DNA of 64,000 nt from JAGNLV01 sp964612145 (GTDB lineage: Bacteria; Zixibacteria; MSB-5A5; GN15; FEB-12), in assembly GCA_964612145.1 (NCBI GenBank), contig CAZTBP010000011.1, forward strand, positions 62,001-126,000, given 5' to 3'. Positions 32,224-42,114 of the stretch are shown in pieces; position 1 is the first letter of the stretch; each line of letters starts with the position of its first letter. A program made the translations under genes and the position numbers. Below the pieces are notes generated by a model. It saw only the letters and a program-made list of their open reading frames with translations. It ran no database searches and was not told the DNA's origin.

Positions 32224-33252
32224 CTACGACAAGATTTTCTTTATTCGGGTTACAGCTTCTTCGCAGTCGTTGGCGGAGACATCGAGGTGCGTGACCATAC
32301 GGATACGTTTGACGCCGAACGGCACGGCCCAGACGCGGACTTCTTTCATTTGATCGAGGATTTCATCAGCAGTCTGGTCGGTTTGAATGTCGGCCAGGAT
32401 GATATTGGTCTGGACTCGTCTCATATCGACCGTGAAGGTGTCCATGCTGTTAAGCTGCTCGGCAAGGTATTGTGCGTTGGCGTGGTCATCGGCCAGGCGC
32501 GGGATGTTGTTTTTGACGGCGTAGAGTCCTGCAGCGGCTATGATGCCGACCTGCCGCATGCCGCCGCCGAACATTTTGCGTTCGCGCAGGCACCGGGCGA
32601 TGAAATCAGCCGGGCCGAGAATCACCGATCCGATCGGGGCGCCGAGGCCTTTGGACAGGCAGACGGAGACTGACTTGAAAGGCGCGGTTAGTTCCTTCAG
32701 GGACAGTCCGGTGGCGACGTGGGCGTTCCAGATCCGGGCGCCATCGAGATGGAAGAGCAGGTCGAATTCGTCGCAGACTTTCCTGACCTCGAGAATTTCT
32801 TTCTGCGGCAGAATGGTGCCGCCGTGCCGGTTGTGGGTATTTTCCAGGGCAACGGCTTTGGTTCGCGGAGTGTGAAGGTTTTCGGGCCGGATACAGTTGC
32901 GGACGGTCTTGGCGGATATCATGCCGTACTCGGTGTCCAGCAAGTTGATCAGCAGGCCGCTGTGGACGGCCGGTCCGGCGGCTTCGTAGTTGACGATATG
33001 GCAGTCACGTTCGCAGAGCAGTTCCCATCCTCGGCGAGTCTGGGCTTTGAGGGCGATCTGGTTCCCCATGGTTCCGGAGGGGACGTACAGAGCGGCCTCT
33101 TTGCCGAAGAGATCGGCGACGCAGGTTTCGAGCTGTTTGACGGAGGGATCATCGCCGAAAACATCGTCGCCAACTTCGGCCGTGGCGATAACCTCGCGCA
33201 TTTCGGGCGAGGGTTTAGTCACGGTGTCGGATCGCAAATCGATAGTTTTCAT
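32224..33252 (-). CDS. ltaE: Low-specificity L-threonine aldolase
   Basis: A 342-residue PLP enzyme splitting L-threonine (and L-allo-threonine) into glycine and acetaldehyde. MKTIDLRSDTVTKPSPEM is the typical N-terminus; VGDDVFGDDPSVKQLE, FGKEAALYVPSGTMGNQIAL, ALENTHNRHGG, LHLDGARIWNA and the PLP-lysine motif SVCLSKGLGAPIGS all match. The ATG at 33252 has no clear ribosome binding site; an upstream frame adds 12 unrelated residues. It is first in a three-gene row with the MBL hydrolase and ARH. Confidence 0.95.
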   Translation of the reverse strand: MKTIDLRSDTVTKPSPEMREVIATAEVGDDVFGDDPSVKQLETCVADLFGKEAALYVPSGTMGNQIALKAQTRRGWELLCERDCHIVNYEAAGPAVHSGLLINLLDTEYGMISAKTVRNCIRPENLHTPRTKAVALENTHNRHGGTILPQKEILEVRKVCDEFDLLFHLDGARIWNAHVATGLSLKELTAPFKSVSVCLSKGLGAPIGSVILGPADFIARCLRERKMFGGGMRQVGIIAAAGLYAVKNNIPRLADDHANAQYLAEQLNSMDTFTVDMRRVQTNIILADIQTDQTADEILDQMKEVRVWAVPFGVKRIRMVTHLDVSANDCEEAVTRIKKILS

Positions 33253-33315
33253 GGGACGCAATATAGGTGAGAATATCCGTGTAGACAAGCGGGATCGGGT
33301 GGGGCGTAACGGTAA

Positions 33316-33340
33316 CGGGCCGCGCCAAATGCGCGGCCCG
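33316..33340 (-). terminator. Strong hairpin after the cold-shock gene
   Basis: CGGGCCGCGC (33316-33325) and GCGCGGCCCG (33331-33340) form a perfect 10-bp GC stem with loop CAAAT. It lies 34 bp past the csp stop; no T-tract follows on the minus strand. Confidence 0.6.
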
Positions 33341-33373
33341 TGCCGAGTACTTCTTTACGCTTGCTGGGTGAAG

Positions 33374-33580
33374 TCAGTGTGCTGGATGCACGTTTTGTGC
33401 GCGGGGTTGTCCTTTGGAGTCTGTGAGGTCGAACAGGACCTCCTGTCCTTGCCGCAAGGTCTTGAAGCCGTCCATGTTAATCGCCGTGTAGTGGACGTAG
33501 ACGTCCTCCGACGAGTCCTCGCTGGCGATAATGCCCCAGCCTTTGAAATCATTGAAATACTTGACTGTACCCTTGGACAT
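33374..33580 (-). CDS. Cold-shock domain protein
   Basis: A 68-residue CspA-family protein: MSKGTVKYFNDFKGWGIIASEDSSEDVYVHYTAI, abbreviated here as the RNP1 KGWGII and RNP2 VYVHY motifs, with TLRQGQEVLFDL closing the barrel. The FKGFGFI of model proteins is replaced by FKGWGII. I choose the ATG at 33580 over the TTG at 33595. It binds single-stranded RNA or DNA and is monocistronic. Confidence 0.92.
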   Translation of the reverse strand: MSKGTVKYFNDFKGWGIIASEDSSEDVYVHYTAINMDGFKTLRQGQEVLFDLTDSKGQPRAQNVHPAH

Positions 33581-33684
33581 AGACCCTCCGCTCAAATGGG
33601 ATTTGGGTTTGATTCGGATTTGGATACCGTTTCATTAATATTATACGGAGAAATCGTATTCAATGACAAGAAAAAAAGGTCGTT

Positions 33685-34320
33685 TCAGCCCAGGTATTGA
33701 ATCAAGATGCCGGAAACTGTCATGACGAGGCCGGCGATCAGGGGGACGGAGACGTTGTCATCGAGGCCGAGCGGCATCGCCTCGATCAGGGCGGCGACAA
33801 CAGCGCCGGTGAGGCCGACCGACAGGGCTAGATCGGGCACGAGCAGGGCCACCAGCACGGTGCCGATCAGGCAGGCAGTAGTCCCCTCTACGGTCTTGGC
33901 GCGTATGAACTTATGTTTTCCGAGCCGGCGCCCAACGAGTGCCGCCAAGGTATCACCCACGATGATAAACGAAAGGGCGGCAACGGCTATGGGTTTCGTA
34001 AACAGGGCCACGGCCGCGACGACAGAAATAAATATGTAGGTTGCGCCGGTAAAGTCACCGTTTTGCTCGTGGCTTCGGATCATGTGGCCGAAAACGTGCC
34101 TGAAGATGGTGCGCCAGAGCCAGCCATTGCGCAGGCGGGAGATGTCTACCGCTATTGTGAAGATGGCTATGGGCACCATAATAGTGAGCATGTCGCCCTT
34201 GCTTAAGCCGAGAATCTGGTAGCCGGCCGGGATTACCAGCGCAAACATGTGTGTGGCTTTCCGCTCAACTTCCTGCAGGAAGCTAATCTGGTCCTCCGAC
34301 TCGGCCGGGGCCGGGCTCAT
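33685..34320 (-). CDS. Diacylglycerol/polyprenol kinase-family membrane protein (DGK1/SEC59/VTE5)
   Basis: A 211-residue protein with about six membrane segments. The family signature is present: FIIVGDTLAALVGRRLGKHKF followed by AKTVEGTTACLIGTVL. Relatives use CTP to phosphorylate dolichol, phytol or diacylglycerol. It starts within the stop of the parvulin gene (ATGA, 4-bp overlap), so translation is coupled. The substrate in this organism is unknown; polyprenol or diacylglycerol recycling is likely. Confidence 0.88.
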   Translation of the reverse strand: MSPAPAESEDQISFLQEVERKATHMFALVIPAGYQILGLSKGDMLTIMVPIAIFTIAVDISRLRNGWLWRTIFRHVFGHMIRSHEQNGDFTGATYIFISVVAAVALFTKPIAVAALSFIIVGDTLAALVGRRLGKHKFIRAKTVEGTTACLIGTVLVALLVPDLALSVGLTGAVVAALIEAMPLGLDDNVSVPLIAGLVMTVSGILIQYLG

Positions 34321-36095
34321 GATATGGCAGCCTTTTCTTCGGGCGTGAGCCGCTCCGAGAGGGGTTTCAGGTTGACCGGTCGCACCGGGCCGAGATATAC
34401 GACGCCATAGGTTTCAAAGAGCATATCGCGGAATGCGTCGCTCACTTCTTTCTGATGCTGCTTTTTAAGAATCGGCACAATTTCGTGCCTTGCCTGGCCC
34501 AGGGTCTTTGGTTGGCGCCGCTCAATCAGTTTGATGATATGCCAGCCGTATTCGGTTCTTACCGGTTCGCTGATTTGTCCCACGGGTGTAATGCGGGCCA
34601 TTTCGTAGAAGGCGTCGGGCATGTCACCGGGACCAATTTTGCCGAGATCGGCCAGTTCCCGCCGGAGGCTTGCGTCGCCCGGGTAGTACTCCTCGGCAAG
34701 TTCGAGGAAATCGTAGCCGGCGCGAGCCTGGTCGCGGAGGAACACTGCAAAGGCGGAGTCCTCGGCAACGATATGCTGTACCACGAGGGGCTTCTCGAAA
34801 TCAAATTCTTCGACGTTTTTTTGATAATAGGCCTGGATGGCGGAGTCGGGCGGGGTCCAGTTGGGGTCCTGTCGCCGTTGCAGGAGCACTGTCTTGGCCG
34901 CCTTGTGGTAGGCCTGATCGCGGAACTGTTTCACTTCCGGCAGGGTGTCGATTTCGGCGGCCCGGGCAGCCTGGACGAGAATGTAGCGTCGGGCCGCCTG
35001 GTGGACCATTTCACGTTTCTGTTCGGGAGTCGTGTTATCGACATTGTATTTGCGGCGAAAACTCTCTTCAAAGGCCCGAAGGTCATGAATATCGATGGTA
35101 TCGGTGCCGTTGAGAATACCGACCCATTCGGTTTTGTCGGCCAGGTAGACATTGGTATCAAGCATCGGTTCGTTGTAAACGAGGTTGATTTCCTGTTCAA
35201 GGGAGTCAATGAGCGGCGCCGCCAGTTTTTGTGACTTTTTTGATTTGAGATAGTTCCTGATCTGGCTGAAGAGCGTTGAGTCCAGCGTGAGGGTATCGAT
35301 CGGCTTGTAGTCCTCGACATAGAGAATGTGCCAGCCGTTGTTGGTTTGGTAGGGATCGGAATAGGTGCCCGGTTCGAGGTTAAAGGCCACGGAATCAAAC
35401 GGGTCCTGGTACACACCACGTTCAACCCAGCCTAAGCCGCCCTCGGGACGGGTGGCGATATTCTCGTGTGAGTATTCCCGGGCGGTTTCTTTGAATGACG
35501 CCCCCTTATCGAGGATGTCCTTTATTTCCCAGGCGTACGCTTCCAGTTCTCGTGCGACGGAATCCGGGGGCAGCTTGCGCATCCGAAGGGAGTCGGGGCC
35601 GTACAGCATACCGGATTGGGTCAGGTAGATGTGGTAGACATTTACCTTTTCGGTGGTTTCAAAGAGTTTGGCGCTGTCGCGGTAGAATTGTCGGACTGTC
35701 TGGGAGTCAATCGTAATCGGATCGAAAGTGGTAACTCGGGACCAGGTCCTGATAAGCTCGTCGTAGTAGCGTCGGCGAAAATTCCGGTAGTGTTCAAAAT
35801 ACTTGTCCAGGTCGATGTTTTCCGTGTAGAGCCCGGCCAGGGTGTCTATCAGGATTTCTTCGAGGAAATCGTGCACCTCGGCGGACGACATTTCGCCGCC
35901 ATCGGGCAGTTCACGGCTGACGCGGAGTTTCTCCATTAACTCGTGCCAGGTTATGGAATAGAAGGTATCGGCCCGGGCAACGACGCGGTCCACCTGGACT
36001 CGATTTTGAATTGAATCAGGCGGCGGAGTGGCGCAGCCGATGACGAGAATCAGCAGGGTGATTGCAGAAACGAACAGGTACTTTGTATATGCCAT
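34317..36095 (-). CDS. Lipoprotein peptidyl-prolyl isomerase with two parvulin domains
   Basis: A 592-residue exported chaperone. The ATG at 36095 gives a lipoprotein signal with lipobox VIGC and has GGAG upstream; a longer frame adds a second hydrophobic stretch. A SurA-like helical N-domain is followed by a first parvulin region (VYHIYLTQSG to NNGWHILYVEDYKP) and, after a second helical block, another (VVQHIVAEDSAF to EYGWHIIKLIERRQP). Two PPIase domains in one lipoprotein resemble SurA/PrsA-type folding factors for outer-membrane or surface proteins. It overlaps the kinase gene by 4 bp. pilS ends 92 bp upstream. Confidence 0.88.
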   Translation of the reverse strand: MAYTKYLFVSAITLLILVIGCATPPPDSIQNRVQVDRVVARADTFYSITWHELMEKLRVSRELPDGGEMSSAEVHDFLEEILIDTLAGLYTENIDLDKYFEHYRNFRRRYYDELIRTWSRVTTFDPITIDSQTVRQFYRDSAKLFETTEKVNVYHIYLTQSGMLYGPDSLRMRKLPPDSVARELEAYAWEIKDILDKGASFKETAREYSHENIATRPEGGLGWVERGVYQDPFDSVAFNLEPGTYSDPYQTNNGWHILYVEDYKPIDTLTLDSTLFSQIRNYLKSKKSQKLAAPLIDSLEQEINLVYNEPMLDTNVYLADKTEWVGILNGTDTIDIHDLRAFEESFRRKYNVDNTTPEQKREMVHQAARRYILVQAARAAEIDTLPEVKQFRDQAYHKAAKTVLLQRRQDPNWTPPDSAIQAYYQKNVEEFDFEKPLVVQHIVAEDSAFAVFLRDQARAGYDFLELAEEYYPGDASLRRELADLGKIGPGDMPDAFYEMARITPVGQISEPVRTEYGWHIIKLIERRQPKTLGQARHEIVPILKKQHQKEVSDAFRDMLFETYGVVYLGPVRPVNLKPLSERLTPEEKAAIS

Positions 36096-36187
36096 GATAA
36101 CTCCGTTTGACAGAATCGGATACGCGAGTAATACCAAGATCAGATATATTATACACGCTGGACGGAAAATCAACCCCAAACTGGGCT

Positions 36188-37891
36188 TCAGGCGGTCGGG
36201 GCGGGCGTTGGCTTGGCGGGCGACTGGTCGGTCAGAGCAGAATCGGGACGATAGACGGGGAAATCGACGGAAAAAGTGGTGCCATTGTCCAGCTCGGAGA
36301 CGACATTGAGATTTAGTTTCAGGGCGGTGCAGGCGCGGTGGACGATAGCCAGTCCGAGACCTGTCCCCTGCTTTTTGGTCGAGTAGAATGGTTGGTAGAT
36401 TTTGCGGATCTGGTCATGCGACATTCCGCAGCCGCTGTCGGCTACCTGGAGGGTAACGGTGTTGCCTTCACGGCTGAGCAGGCGAATCCGCAGTTTGCCC
36501 GGTCCCTCACCGATAGCTTCGCATGCGTTGACGGCAAGATTCAGCAGCAGCTGCTTGATCAGGTCTTCGTCGCCCACGACATAGAGGATAGACTGGTCGG
36601 CATCGAACCGCAGGTCAATATCCGGGTGGAACGAGTGGTGGTGCCGCAACAAGTGCACGACATCGGAGACCAATCGACAGAGGTCTATCTTGCTGTAGGC
36701 GGGTCGGTCGATACGGGCGTAGTGCAGAAATTCATTGAGGATATTGGTAAGGCGGTCCGATTCTTTCACGATGAGGTCCATCAGCCGGCGGTTTTCGCCG
36801 GAGACATCGATTTCCCTGGCGAGGACCTCGACCGAGCCTGAAATCGACGCAAGCGGATTACGGATTTCGTGTGCGATTGAGGCGGAGAGTTCGCCGACAG
36901 CAGCTAATCGGTCAGCGGCCCGGACTTTGGCTTCGAGAATCTTGGCCTCGGTCAGGTCCGAGAAGATGGCAATGACGCCGCGCGGCGTATAGTCTTCTTC
37001 GGTAAGAATAGAAATCGAGAGTCCAAGCGGTACGGTGACACCGTCGCCGTTAATTATCTCCAATTCGTGTCGCAGGTGGGCGACACGACTGCGGATGCCG
37101 TCCATGAGGCTTGTCGCAAGCTCGGGCATACGTTCGGCTAAAACATCGTTGCACGGCATTCCCCGTACGTCCTCTTCGCTGTAGCCGAGGATTCGTTCGG
37201 CGGCACGATTGAAATAGACGATGTTTCCGTGGGCGTCGACCGTTATCAGCCCGGAGTTAAGGTGGCGGAGGATATCGTCGGTTTCAAGCCGGGCCTGCCG
37301 CAGGGCGCGGGAGGTATCGGCCAGGCGTCGGTCCTGTCGTCGGAGGCGTTCAGCGAGGTAACCGGCGATGAAAGCGACGAGATAGAAAATCAGCAGGTGC
37401 AAAAAGATGGAATAGAAGACGCTTTCCTGCACGCTAAAGATAGTGTTTAGCGCATTGAATGAGAGCACGGGATCGGAGCCGGAGAAGCCCAGCCAGATAA
37501 TAAACGTGTATGCCAGTGACACCAGGGAAGCCATGACCAGCGTGCCGACCAGCCGGTACACCAGGGCGGCGGAGACGATGGTCAGGATGAAGACGGCTGA
37601 AAAGGCTGAGTTGACGTTACCGGTGGCGTAGATTACGCCGGATTCAACGACAATTTCAAAGAGAAAATGAAGCGCAACGAGGGCCGAGGTGACGCCACGG
37701 AAGTTCCGCTTCCGGTCAAAGGCCAGCAGCAGCGTGAGTCCGAGGGTGATGGCTGCATACTGAAAGAAGGGATACCGAATGAAGCCGGGAAAGCCCATCC
37801 AGAGGACAATCACAAAGAACAGAATCAGGAAGGAGGCTAGTCGCAGCGGGACGAACCAGGTGAGGCGGCGTCTTTCGTCGGTTGTTTCCAT
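36188..37891 (-). CDS. pilS: PilS-like membrane sensor histidine kinase with PAS domain
   Basis: A 567-residue kinase. Six transmembrane segments (residues about 12-185) precede a coiled coil, a PAS domain (LNSGLITVDAHGNIVYFNRAAERILGYSEED, in parts), and the H-box SASIAHEIRNPLASISGS with the phospho-His. The ATPase domain has LLLNLAVNACEAIG, VADSGCGM and STKKQGTGLGLAIVHR. This architecture and location right after pilC match PilS, which senses pilin in the membrane and drives sigma-54-dependent pilin transcription. No pilR response regulator is adjacent, so the partner is unlinked or outside this window. Confidence 0.85.
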   Translation of the reverse strand: METTDERRRLTWFVPLRLASFLILFFVIVLWMGFPGFIRYPFFQYAAITLGLTLLLAFDRKRNFRGVTSALVALHFLFEIVVESGVIYATGNVNSAFSAVFILTIVSAALVYRLVGTLVMASLVSLAYTFIIWLGFSGSDPVLSFNALNTIFSVQESVFYSIFLHLLIFYLVAFIAGYLAERLRRQDRRLADTSRALRQARLETDDILRHLNSGLITVDAHGNIVYFNRAAERILGYSEEDVRGMPCNDVLAERMPELATSLMDGIRSRVAHLRHELEIINGDGVTVPLGLSISILTEEDYTPRGVIAIFSDLTEAKILEAKVRAADRLAAVGELSASIAHEIRNPLASISGSVEVLAREIDVSGENRRLMDLIVKESDRLTNILNEFLHYARIDRPAYSKIDLCRLVSDVVHLLRHHHSFHPDIDLRFDADQSILYVVGDEDLIKQLLLNLAVNACEAIGEGPGKLRIRLLSREGNTVTLQVADSGCGMSHDQIRKIYQPFYSTKKQGTGLGLAIVHRACTALKLNLNVVSELDNGTTFSVDFPVYRPDSALTDQSPAKPTPAPTA

Positions 37892-37907
37892 AGTTTAGTT
37901 CATGCAA

Positions 37908-37938
37908 AGAGGACGGCGCCGTACTGACGCCGTCCTCT
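37908..37938 (-). terminator. Hairpin between pilC and pilS
   Basis: AGAGGACGGCG (37908-37918) and CGCCGTCCTCT (37928-37938) form a perfect 11-bp stem. On the minus strand it is followed by TTTGCATG. It lies 33 bp past pilC, so pilS may be partly uncoupled from the motor genes. Confidence 0.6.
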
Positions 37939-37970
37939 GTTGAATTCGAATGTCGTTCTTCCCCGTTGGC

Positions 37971-39170
37971 TTAGCCGATCTTTCCGATGATGTCGAACAT
38001 CGGGAGATACATGGCGACGAGGATACCACCGATCACAACACCCATAAAGACGATGATGATCGGTTCGATGATCGAGGTGAGGGCGCTGACGGCATCGTCA
38101 ACTTCTTCGTCGTAGAAGTCGGCGATCTTGTTGAGCATTTCATCAAGTCCCCCGGTCTTTTCACCGACCGCGATCATCTGCGTGACCATGGGGGGGAACA
38201 CGCCGGATTGCTTGAGCGGTCCGGTAATGGTGTCACCCTCGGCGATAGCCATGGTCGACTTGTTAATGGCGTTGGCGATGACCCGGTTGCCGGCGGTTTT
38301 GGCCGTAATGTCCATAGCGTCGAGAATCGACACACCGGAGGCGAGCAGGGTACCGAGGGTGCGCGTGAATCGGGCAACGGCCGATTTCCGGACGAGGGTG
38401 CCGAGGACGGGTAATCGGAGCATCATCTTGTCCCAGACGAGGCCGCCCTGTGGGGTCTTTTTCCAGTAAATAATGCCGACCGTTAACGCGATGGAGCCAA
38501 AGAAGATGTACAGGATATTGGCTTGAAGGAAGTGTGAGATAGCCAATACGACCGTAGTCGGCATAGGAAGATCAGCCCCGAGGCCGTCGAACATCTTGGC
38601 AAAGACCGGGACGATGAAGGCGAGCATGCCGATGGTAACGGCGGCGGCCACGAACATGACGACCGACGGGTAGACCATGGCGCCTTTCACCTTGCGGATC
38701 AGCTTGTCAGCTTTTTCGCGGTAGACGGCGAGTCGCACGAGGATACCGTCGAGGGCACCGCCGACCTCACCGGCTTCCACCATATTGGTGTAGAGCGGGT
38801 CGAAGGTCTTCGGGTGACGGGCCATCGCCTCGGACAACGTGGCGCCGCCGGAGACGGCTTCCTGTACCTCTTTGACAACCTTGGCGAGTTCCTTGTTCTC
38901 CATCTGGGCGGAGAGGATCTCGAGGCACTGCACCATCGGAAGACCGGCGCCGATCATGGTAGCAAACTGTCGGGTAAACCGGGAAACGTCGACGCGTTTA
39001 ATGCCGGTTCCGATCTTGATGTTAATTTCTGGTGCGCGCTTACTTATGGAAGTGACCAGGATCCGGTTTTGCCGGAGGACCCGCTCGAGGTCATCTTTAC
39101 TTTTGGCTTTGAGCTGTCCCTGGACGGCGGCACCGGCGAGGGTCTTTCCCTTATACTCGAATACTGGCAT
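37971..39170 (-). CDS. pilC: Type IV pilus inner-membrane platform protein
   Basis: A 399-residue T2SF-family protein. MPVFEYKGKTLAGAAVQGQL starts the family N-domain; two cytoplasmic T2SF domains follow with the landmarks VSRFTRQFATMIGAGLPMVQCLEIL and VARFTRTLGTLLASGVSILDAM, and three membrane segments include VMFVAAAVTIGMLAFIVPVF and SIIEPIIIVFMGVVIGGILVA. PilC is the rotor-like platform that the PilB and PilT ATPases act on. It ends in an operon-like row with pilT (26 bp gap) and pilB. Confidence 0.95.
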   Translation of the reverse strand: MPVFEYKGKTLAGAAVQGQLKAKSKDDLERVLRQNRILVTSISKRAPEINIKIGTGIKRVDVSRFTRQFATMIGAGLPMVQCLEILSAQMENKELAKVVKEVQEAVSGGATLSEAMARHPKTFDPLYTNMVEAGEVGGALDGILVRLAVYREKADKLIRKVKGAMVYPSVVMFVAAAVTIGMLAFIVPVFAKMFDGLGADLPMPTTVVLAISHFLQANILYIFFGSIALTVGIIYWKKTPQGGLVWDKMMLRLPVLGTLVRKSAVARFTRTLGTLLASGVSILDAMDITAKTAGNRVIANAINKSTMAIAEGDTITGPLKQSGVFPPMVTQMIAVGEKTGGLDEMLNKIADFYDEEVDDAVSALTSIIEPIIIVFMGVVIGGILVAMYLPMFDIIGKIG

Positions 39171-39196
39171 GACTTAGCCCTTTTCCCTTAGGGCGC

Positions 39197-40276
39197 TCAT
39201 GAGAACGCCGGGGACTTCTGGTTTCGAGCGAGCATTTCGCTCAGTTCCTGTGTATTCGGGCTGTAGCTCATTGCGTCGTTCAGCGTGATCTTGCCCGAGG
39301 TATATAATTCAGATAGAGACTGGTTCATTGTCTTCATACCGAACTTCTGTCCGGACTGGATCATAGAGTACATCTGGTGGACCTTGTCATCGCGGACCAA
39401 AGCACGGATCGCCGGGGTTGCAACCATGATCTCCATGGCCATGACACGTCCGCCGCCGGTCTTCGGGATGAGGGTCTGGGAGACGATCGCCTGAAGCGAG
39501 AATGACAGCGAGATCCGGACCTGCTCCTGCTGGTTGGTCGGGAAGGAGTCAACTATTCGGTTGATTGATTCGGCGGCCGAATTGGTGTGCAGGGTAGCAA
39601 AGGCAAGGTGACCGGTTTCAGAAATCGAGAGTGCGGATTCGATTGTTTCGAGGTCACGCATCTCACCGACCAGGACGACATCGGGGTCTTCACGCAGCGC
39701 ATACTTGAGGGCGCTCGCGAAGGAGTTGGTGTCGGAATAGACTTCACGCTGGTTGATCAGTGCAGTCTGGTGGCGATGCAGGTACTCGATGGGATCTTCG
39801 ACCGTGATGATGTGGACCGGGCGTTCTCGATTGATCTTGTCGATAATGGCGGCGAGGGTCGTGGATTTACCGGAACCGGTGGGGCCGGTAACCAGGACCA
39901 GTCCGCGCGGCAGGCCGGCGAAGTCGGCCACGACTTTCGGGAGGCCGAGGTCATCGAAGCTTCGGATTTTGTAGGGGATCTGTCTCAATGCGACCGCGAC
40001 ATTACCGCGCTGCATAAAGACGTTGCAGCGGAAACGGCTCATCGATTCGATACCAAACGAAAAGTCCAGCTCGGAGTGTTGTTCGAATTTGAGTTTCTGT
40101 TTTTCGGTGAGCATGGAGTAGGACAATTTCTTGGTCATTTCACTGGTCAGCGGGTCGTAGTTCAGCCGTTGCAGTTTTCCGTCGACCCGAACGACCGGCG
40201 GTGAACCGACGGTCAGATGGAGATCGGAAGCATCCATCTTTACCATTTCTTCCAGTAACTCGCGAAGGGTGAACAT
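39197..40276 (-). CDS. pilT: Type IV pilus retraction ATPase
   Basis: A 359-residue hexameric ATPase driving pilus retraction. LREDPDVVLVGEMRDLETI is the Walker B and Asp box region, GPTGSGKSTTLAAIID the Walker A, and AFATLHTNSAAESINRI the His box; the C-terminal region contains GMKTMNQSLSELY, the retraction-type motif where PilT has AIRNLIRE-related sequence in other lineages. GGGAGA lies 5 bp before the ATG. It lies between pilC and pilB; 143 bp separate it from pilB, allowing an own promoter. Confidence 0.95.
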   Translation of the reverse strand: MFTLRELLEEMVKMDASDLHLTVGSPPVVRVDGKLQRLNYDPLTSEMTKKLSYSMLTEKQKLKFEQHSELDFSFGIESMSRFRCNVFMQRGNVAVALRQIPYKIRSFDDLGLPKVVADFAGLPRGLVLVTGPTGSGKSTTLAAIIDKINRERPVHIITVEDPIEYLHRHQTALINQREVYSDTNSFASALKYALREDPDVVLVGEMRDLETIESALSISETGHLAFATLHTNSAAESINRIVDSFPTNQQEQVRISLSFSLQAIVSQTLIPKTGGGRVMAMEIMVATPAIRALVRDDKVHQMYSMIQSGQKFGMKTMNQSLSELYTSGKITLNDAMSYSPNTQELSEMLARNQKSPAFS

Positions 40277-40419
40277 TTATGTCTCCCACATCTTCAGGGG
40301 TTGTTCGTTTCCCGGTAAGGATTCTTAGTATTTATATCGGCTCGGCGGGCCGAATCTTGACTGGAAAGGTCGCGGGAGACGGCTATAAATGATTGACCGA
40401 CAGGGGGATTGTAAAAAGA

Positions 40420-42114
40420 TCAGGTAGTCGTGACGGCAAACACTTCTTCGATTGAAATCAGGCCGTTTTTCATTTTTTCGACCGCCGACATACGCAGGCT
40501 GTACATGCCCTCTTCGAGAGCAGCCTGTTCAATTTGGGTATCCGGGGCTTTTTCCAGAATGAGCTGTTCGATTCGCGGTGAAATCGGCATTACCTCGAAA
40601 ATACCGGTTCGGCCGGAGCGACCGGTCTGGTTGCACTTGGAACAGCCTCGGCCCTCAAAGGCGCGGATATTGCGGAGAAGATCCTTGGGAACATTGAGTG
40701 ATTCCACCTGCTCGGGGGTAAGGTTGATTTCTTCCTTACAGCCGGTGCAGATTTTCCGCGCCATACGCTGGGCGAGAATAAGTTTGGTCGCCGAGGAGAC
40801 GAGGTAATACGGGACGCCCATATCGATCAGACGGTTGATCGATGACGGGGCATCGTTGGTATGCAATGTCGAGAAAACAAGGTGACCGGTGAGGGCGGCT
40901 CGAATGGCGATTTCGGCTGTCTCACCGTCACGAATCTCACCGACCATGATGATATCCGGGTCCTGACGCAGGAAGGATCTCAGGGCGGCGGCAAAGGTCA
41001 TGCCGATCTCCGAGCGGACGGCAACCTGGTTGATACCGTCGAAGTTGAACTCGACCGGATCTTCGGCGGTCATGATGTTGACGTCGACCTGGTTGATCTG
41101 CTTCAGGGCGGAATACAGGGTGGTCGTCTTACCGGAACCTGTCGGGCCGGTTACGAGCACGATGCCGAAGGGGAGGTGAATGGCACCGTCGAATTTTTTG
41201 AGATCCTGTTCGCGGAAGCCGAGCATGGTCAGGTCGACCATGAGGGCGTTCGGGTCAAGAATTCGCATCACGACTTTTTCGCCGAAGATGGTGGGCAGGA
41301 CCGAGACACGCAGGTCGACTGTTCGTCCGGAGATTTTAATTTTGATACGGCCGTCCTGGGGCAGGCGTCGTTCGGAGATATCCAGGTCGGCCATGATTTT
41401 GACGCGGGAGACGATGGCGGCGCGATATTTGAACGGCAGCGGGGCCATTTCGCGCAGGTCGCCGTCGACACGGTACCGGACGCGGATGCGTTTCTCGTAC
41501 ATTTCGAGGTGAATGTCGGAGGCGCCCATGCGGATGGCGTCGCCGATGATGGAGTCGACCAGCTTGACCAGGGGTTTGTCCTGAATAGCGGACATGAGGT
41601 CGGTTTCACTGGGGCCCTGGTCAGCTTCGACAACCTCAAGACCATCCTCGTCTTCCAGGCCCCTGACGATTTCGGAGAGGCCGTTGCTGTCGGAATAGTA
41701 GTTATCTATGGCCTTTTCGATGGCCGGTTCCGGTGAGAGTACCGGTTGAACGATGCAGCCGGTTATGAATTTGACGGCATCGAGGACATAGATATTGTTC
41801 GGGTCGCTTATGGCGACCAGCAGCGTCTTGCTCAGTTTGGATACTGCAATGACTTTGAACTTGCGGGCGATATCGACCGGAATAAGCTTGACGACATCGG
41901 GGTTCAGTTCGATGTCTTCAAGGCGGATGGTGCCGATTTTGAGGTGTTTGCCGATAAATTTGGCAATTTCCTCGGTCGACTCGACGGCACCGATACGCAC
42001 CAGGGCAGCTTCCAACTTTTCGTTGTGCTGTTTAGCGGCGGTTTCAGCTTCCTGAGCTTGTTCCGGAGTGATCTTGCCGGCTTTCACCAGCATGGTACCG
42101 AGTTCTGACGGCAT
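40420..42114 (-). CDS. pilB: Type IV pilus extension ATPase
   Basis: A 564-residue PilB/GspE ATPase. The N-terminal about 150 residues form an MshEN-type domain (LVKAGKITPEQAQEA, LEAALVRIGAVESTEEIAKF), in which the canonical c-di-GMP-binding motif is degenerate. Then GASDIHLEMYEKRIRVRYRVDG, Walker A GPTGSGKTTT, Walker B region DPDIIMVGEIRDGETAEIA, and FSTLHTNDAPSSINRL. A zinc four-Cys module (CTGC ... CSKCNQTG) is present, as in PilB/GspE. It powers pilus extension. It is encoded 80 bp after a Roadblock gene. Confidence 0.95.
   Translation of the reverse strand: MPSELGTMLVKAGKITPEQAQEAETAAKQHNEKLEAALVRIGAVESTEEIAKFIGKHLKIGTIRLEDIELNPDVVKLIPVDIARKFKVIAVSKLSKTLLVAISDPNNIYVLDAVKFITGCIVQPVLSPEPAIEKAIDNYYSDSNGLSEIVRGLEDEDGLEVVEADQGPSETDLMSAIQDKPLVKLVDSIIGDAIRMGASDIHLEMYEKRIRVRYRVDGDLREMAPLPFKYRAAIVSRVKIMADLDISERRLPQDGRIKIKISGRTVDLRVSVLPTIFGEKVVMRILDPNALMVDLTMLGFREQDLKKFDGAIHLPFGIVLVTGPTGSGKTTTLYSALKQINQVDVNIMTAEDPVEFNFDGINQVAVRSEIGMTFAAALRSFLRQDPDIIMVGEIRDGETAEIAIRAALTGHLVFSTLHTNDAPSSINRLIDMGVPYYLVSSATKLILAQRMARKICTGCKEEINLTPEQVESLNVPKDLLRNIRAFEGRGCSKCNQTGRSGRTGIFEVMPISPRIEQLILEKAPDTQIEQAALEEGMYSLRMSAVEKMKNGLISIEEVFAVTTT

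Noticed and set aside
37229..37450. PilR response regulator near pilS
   Set aside because: No receiver or sigma-54 activator domain is encoded on either strand next to pilS within the window.
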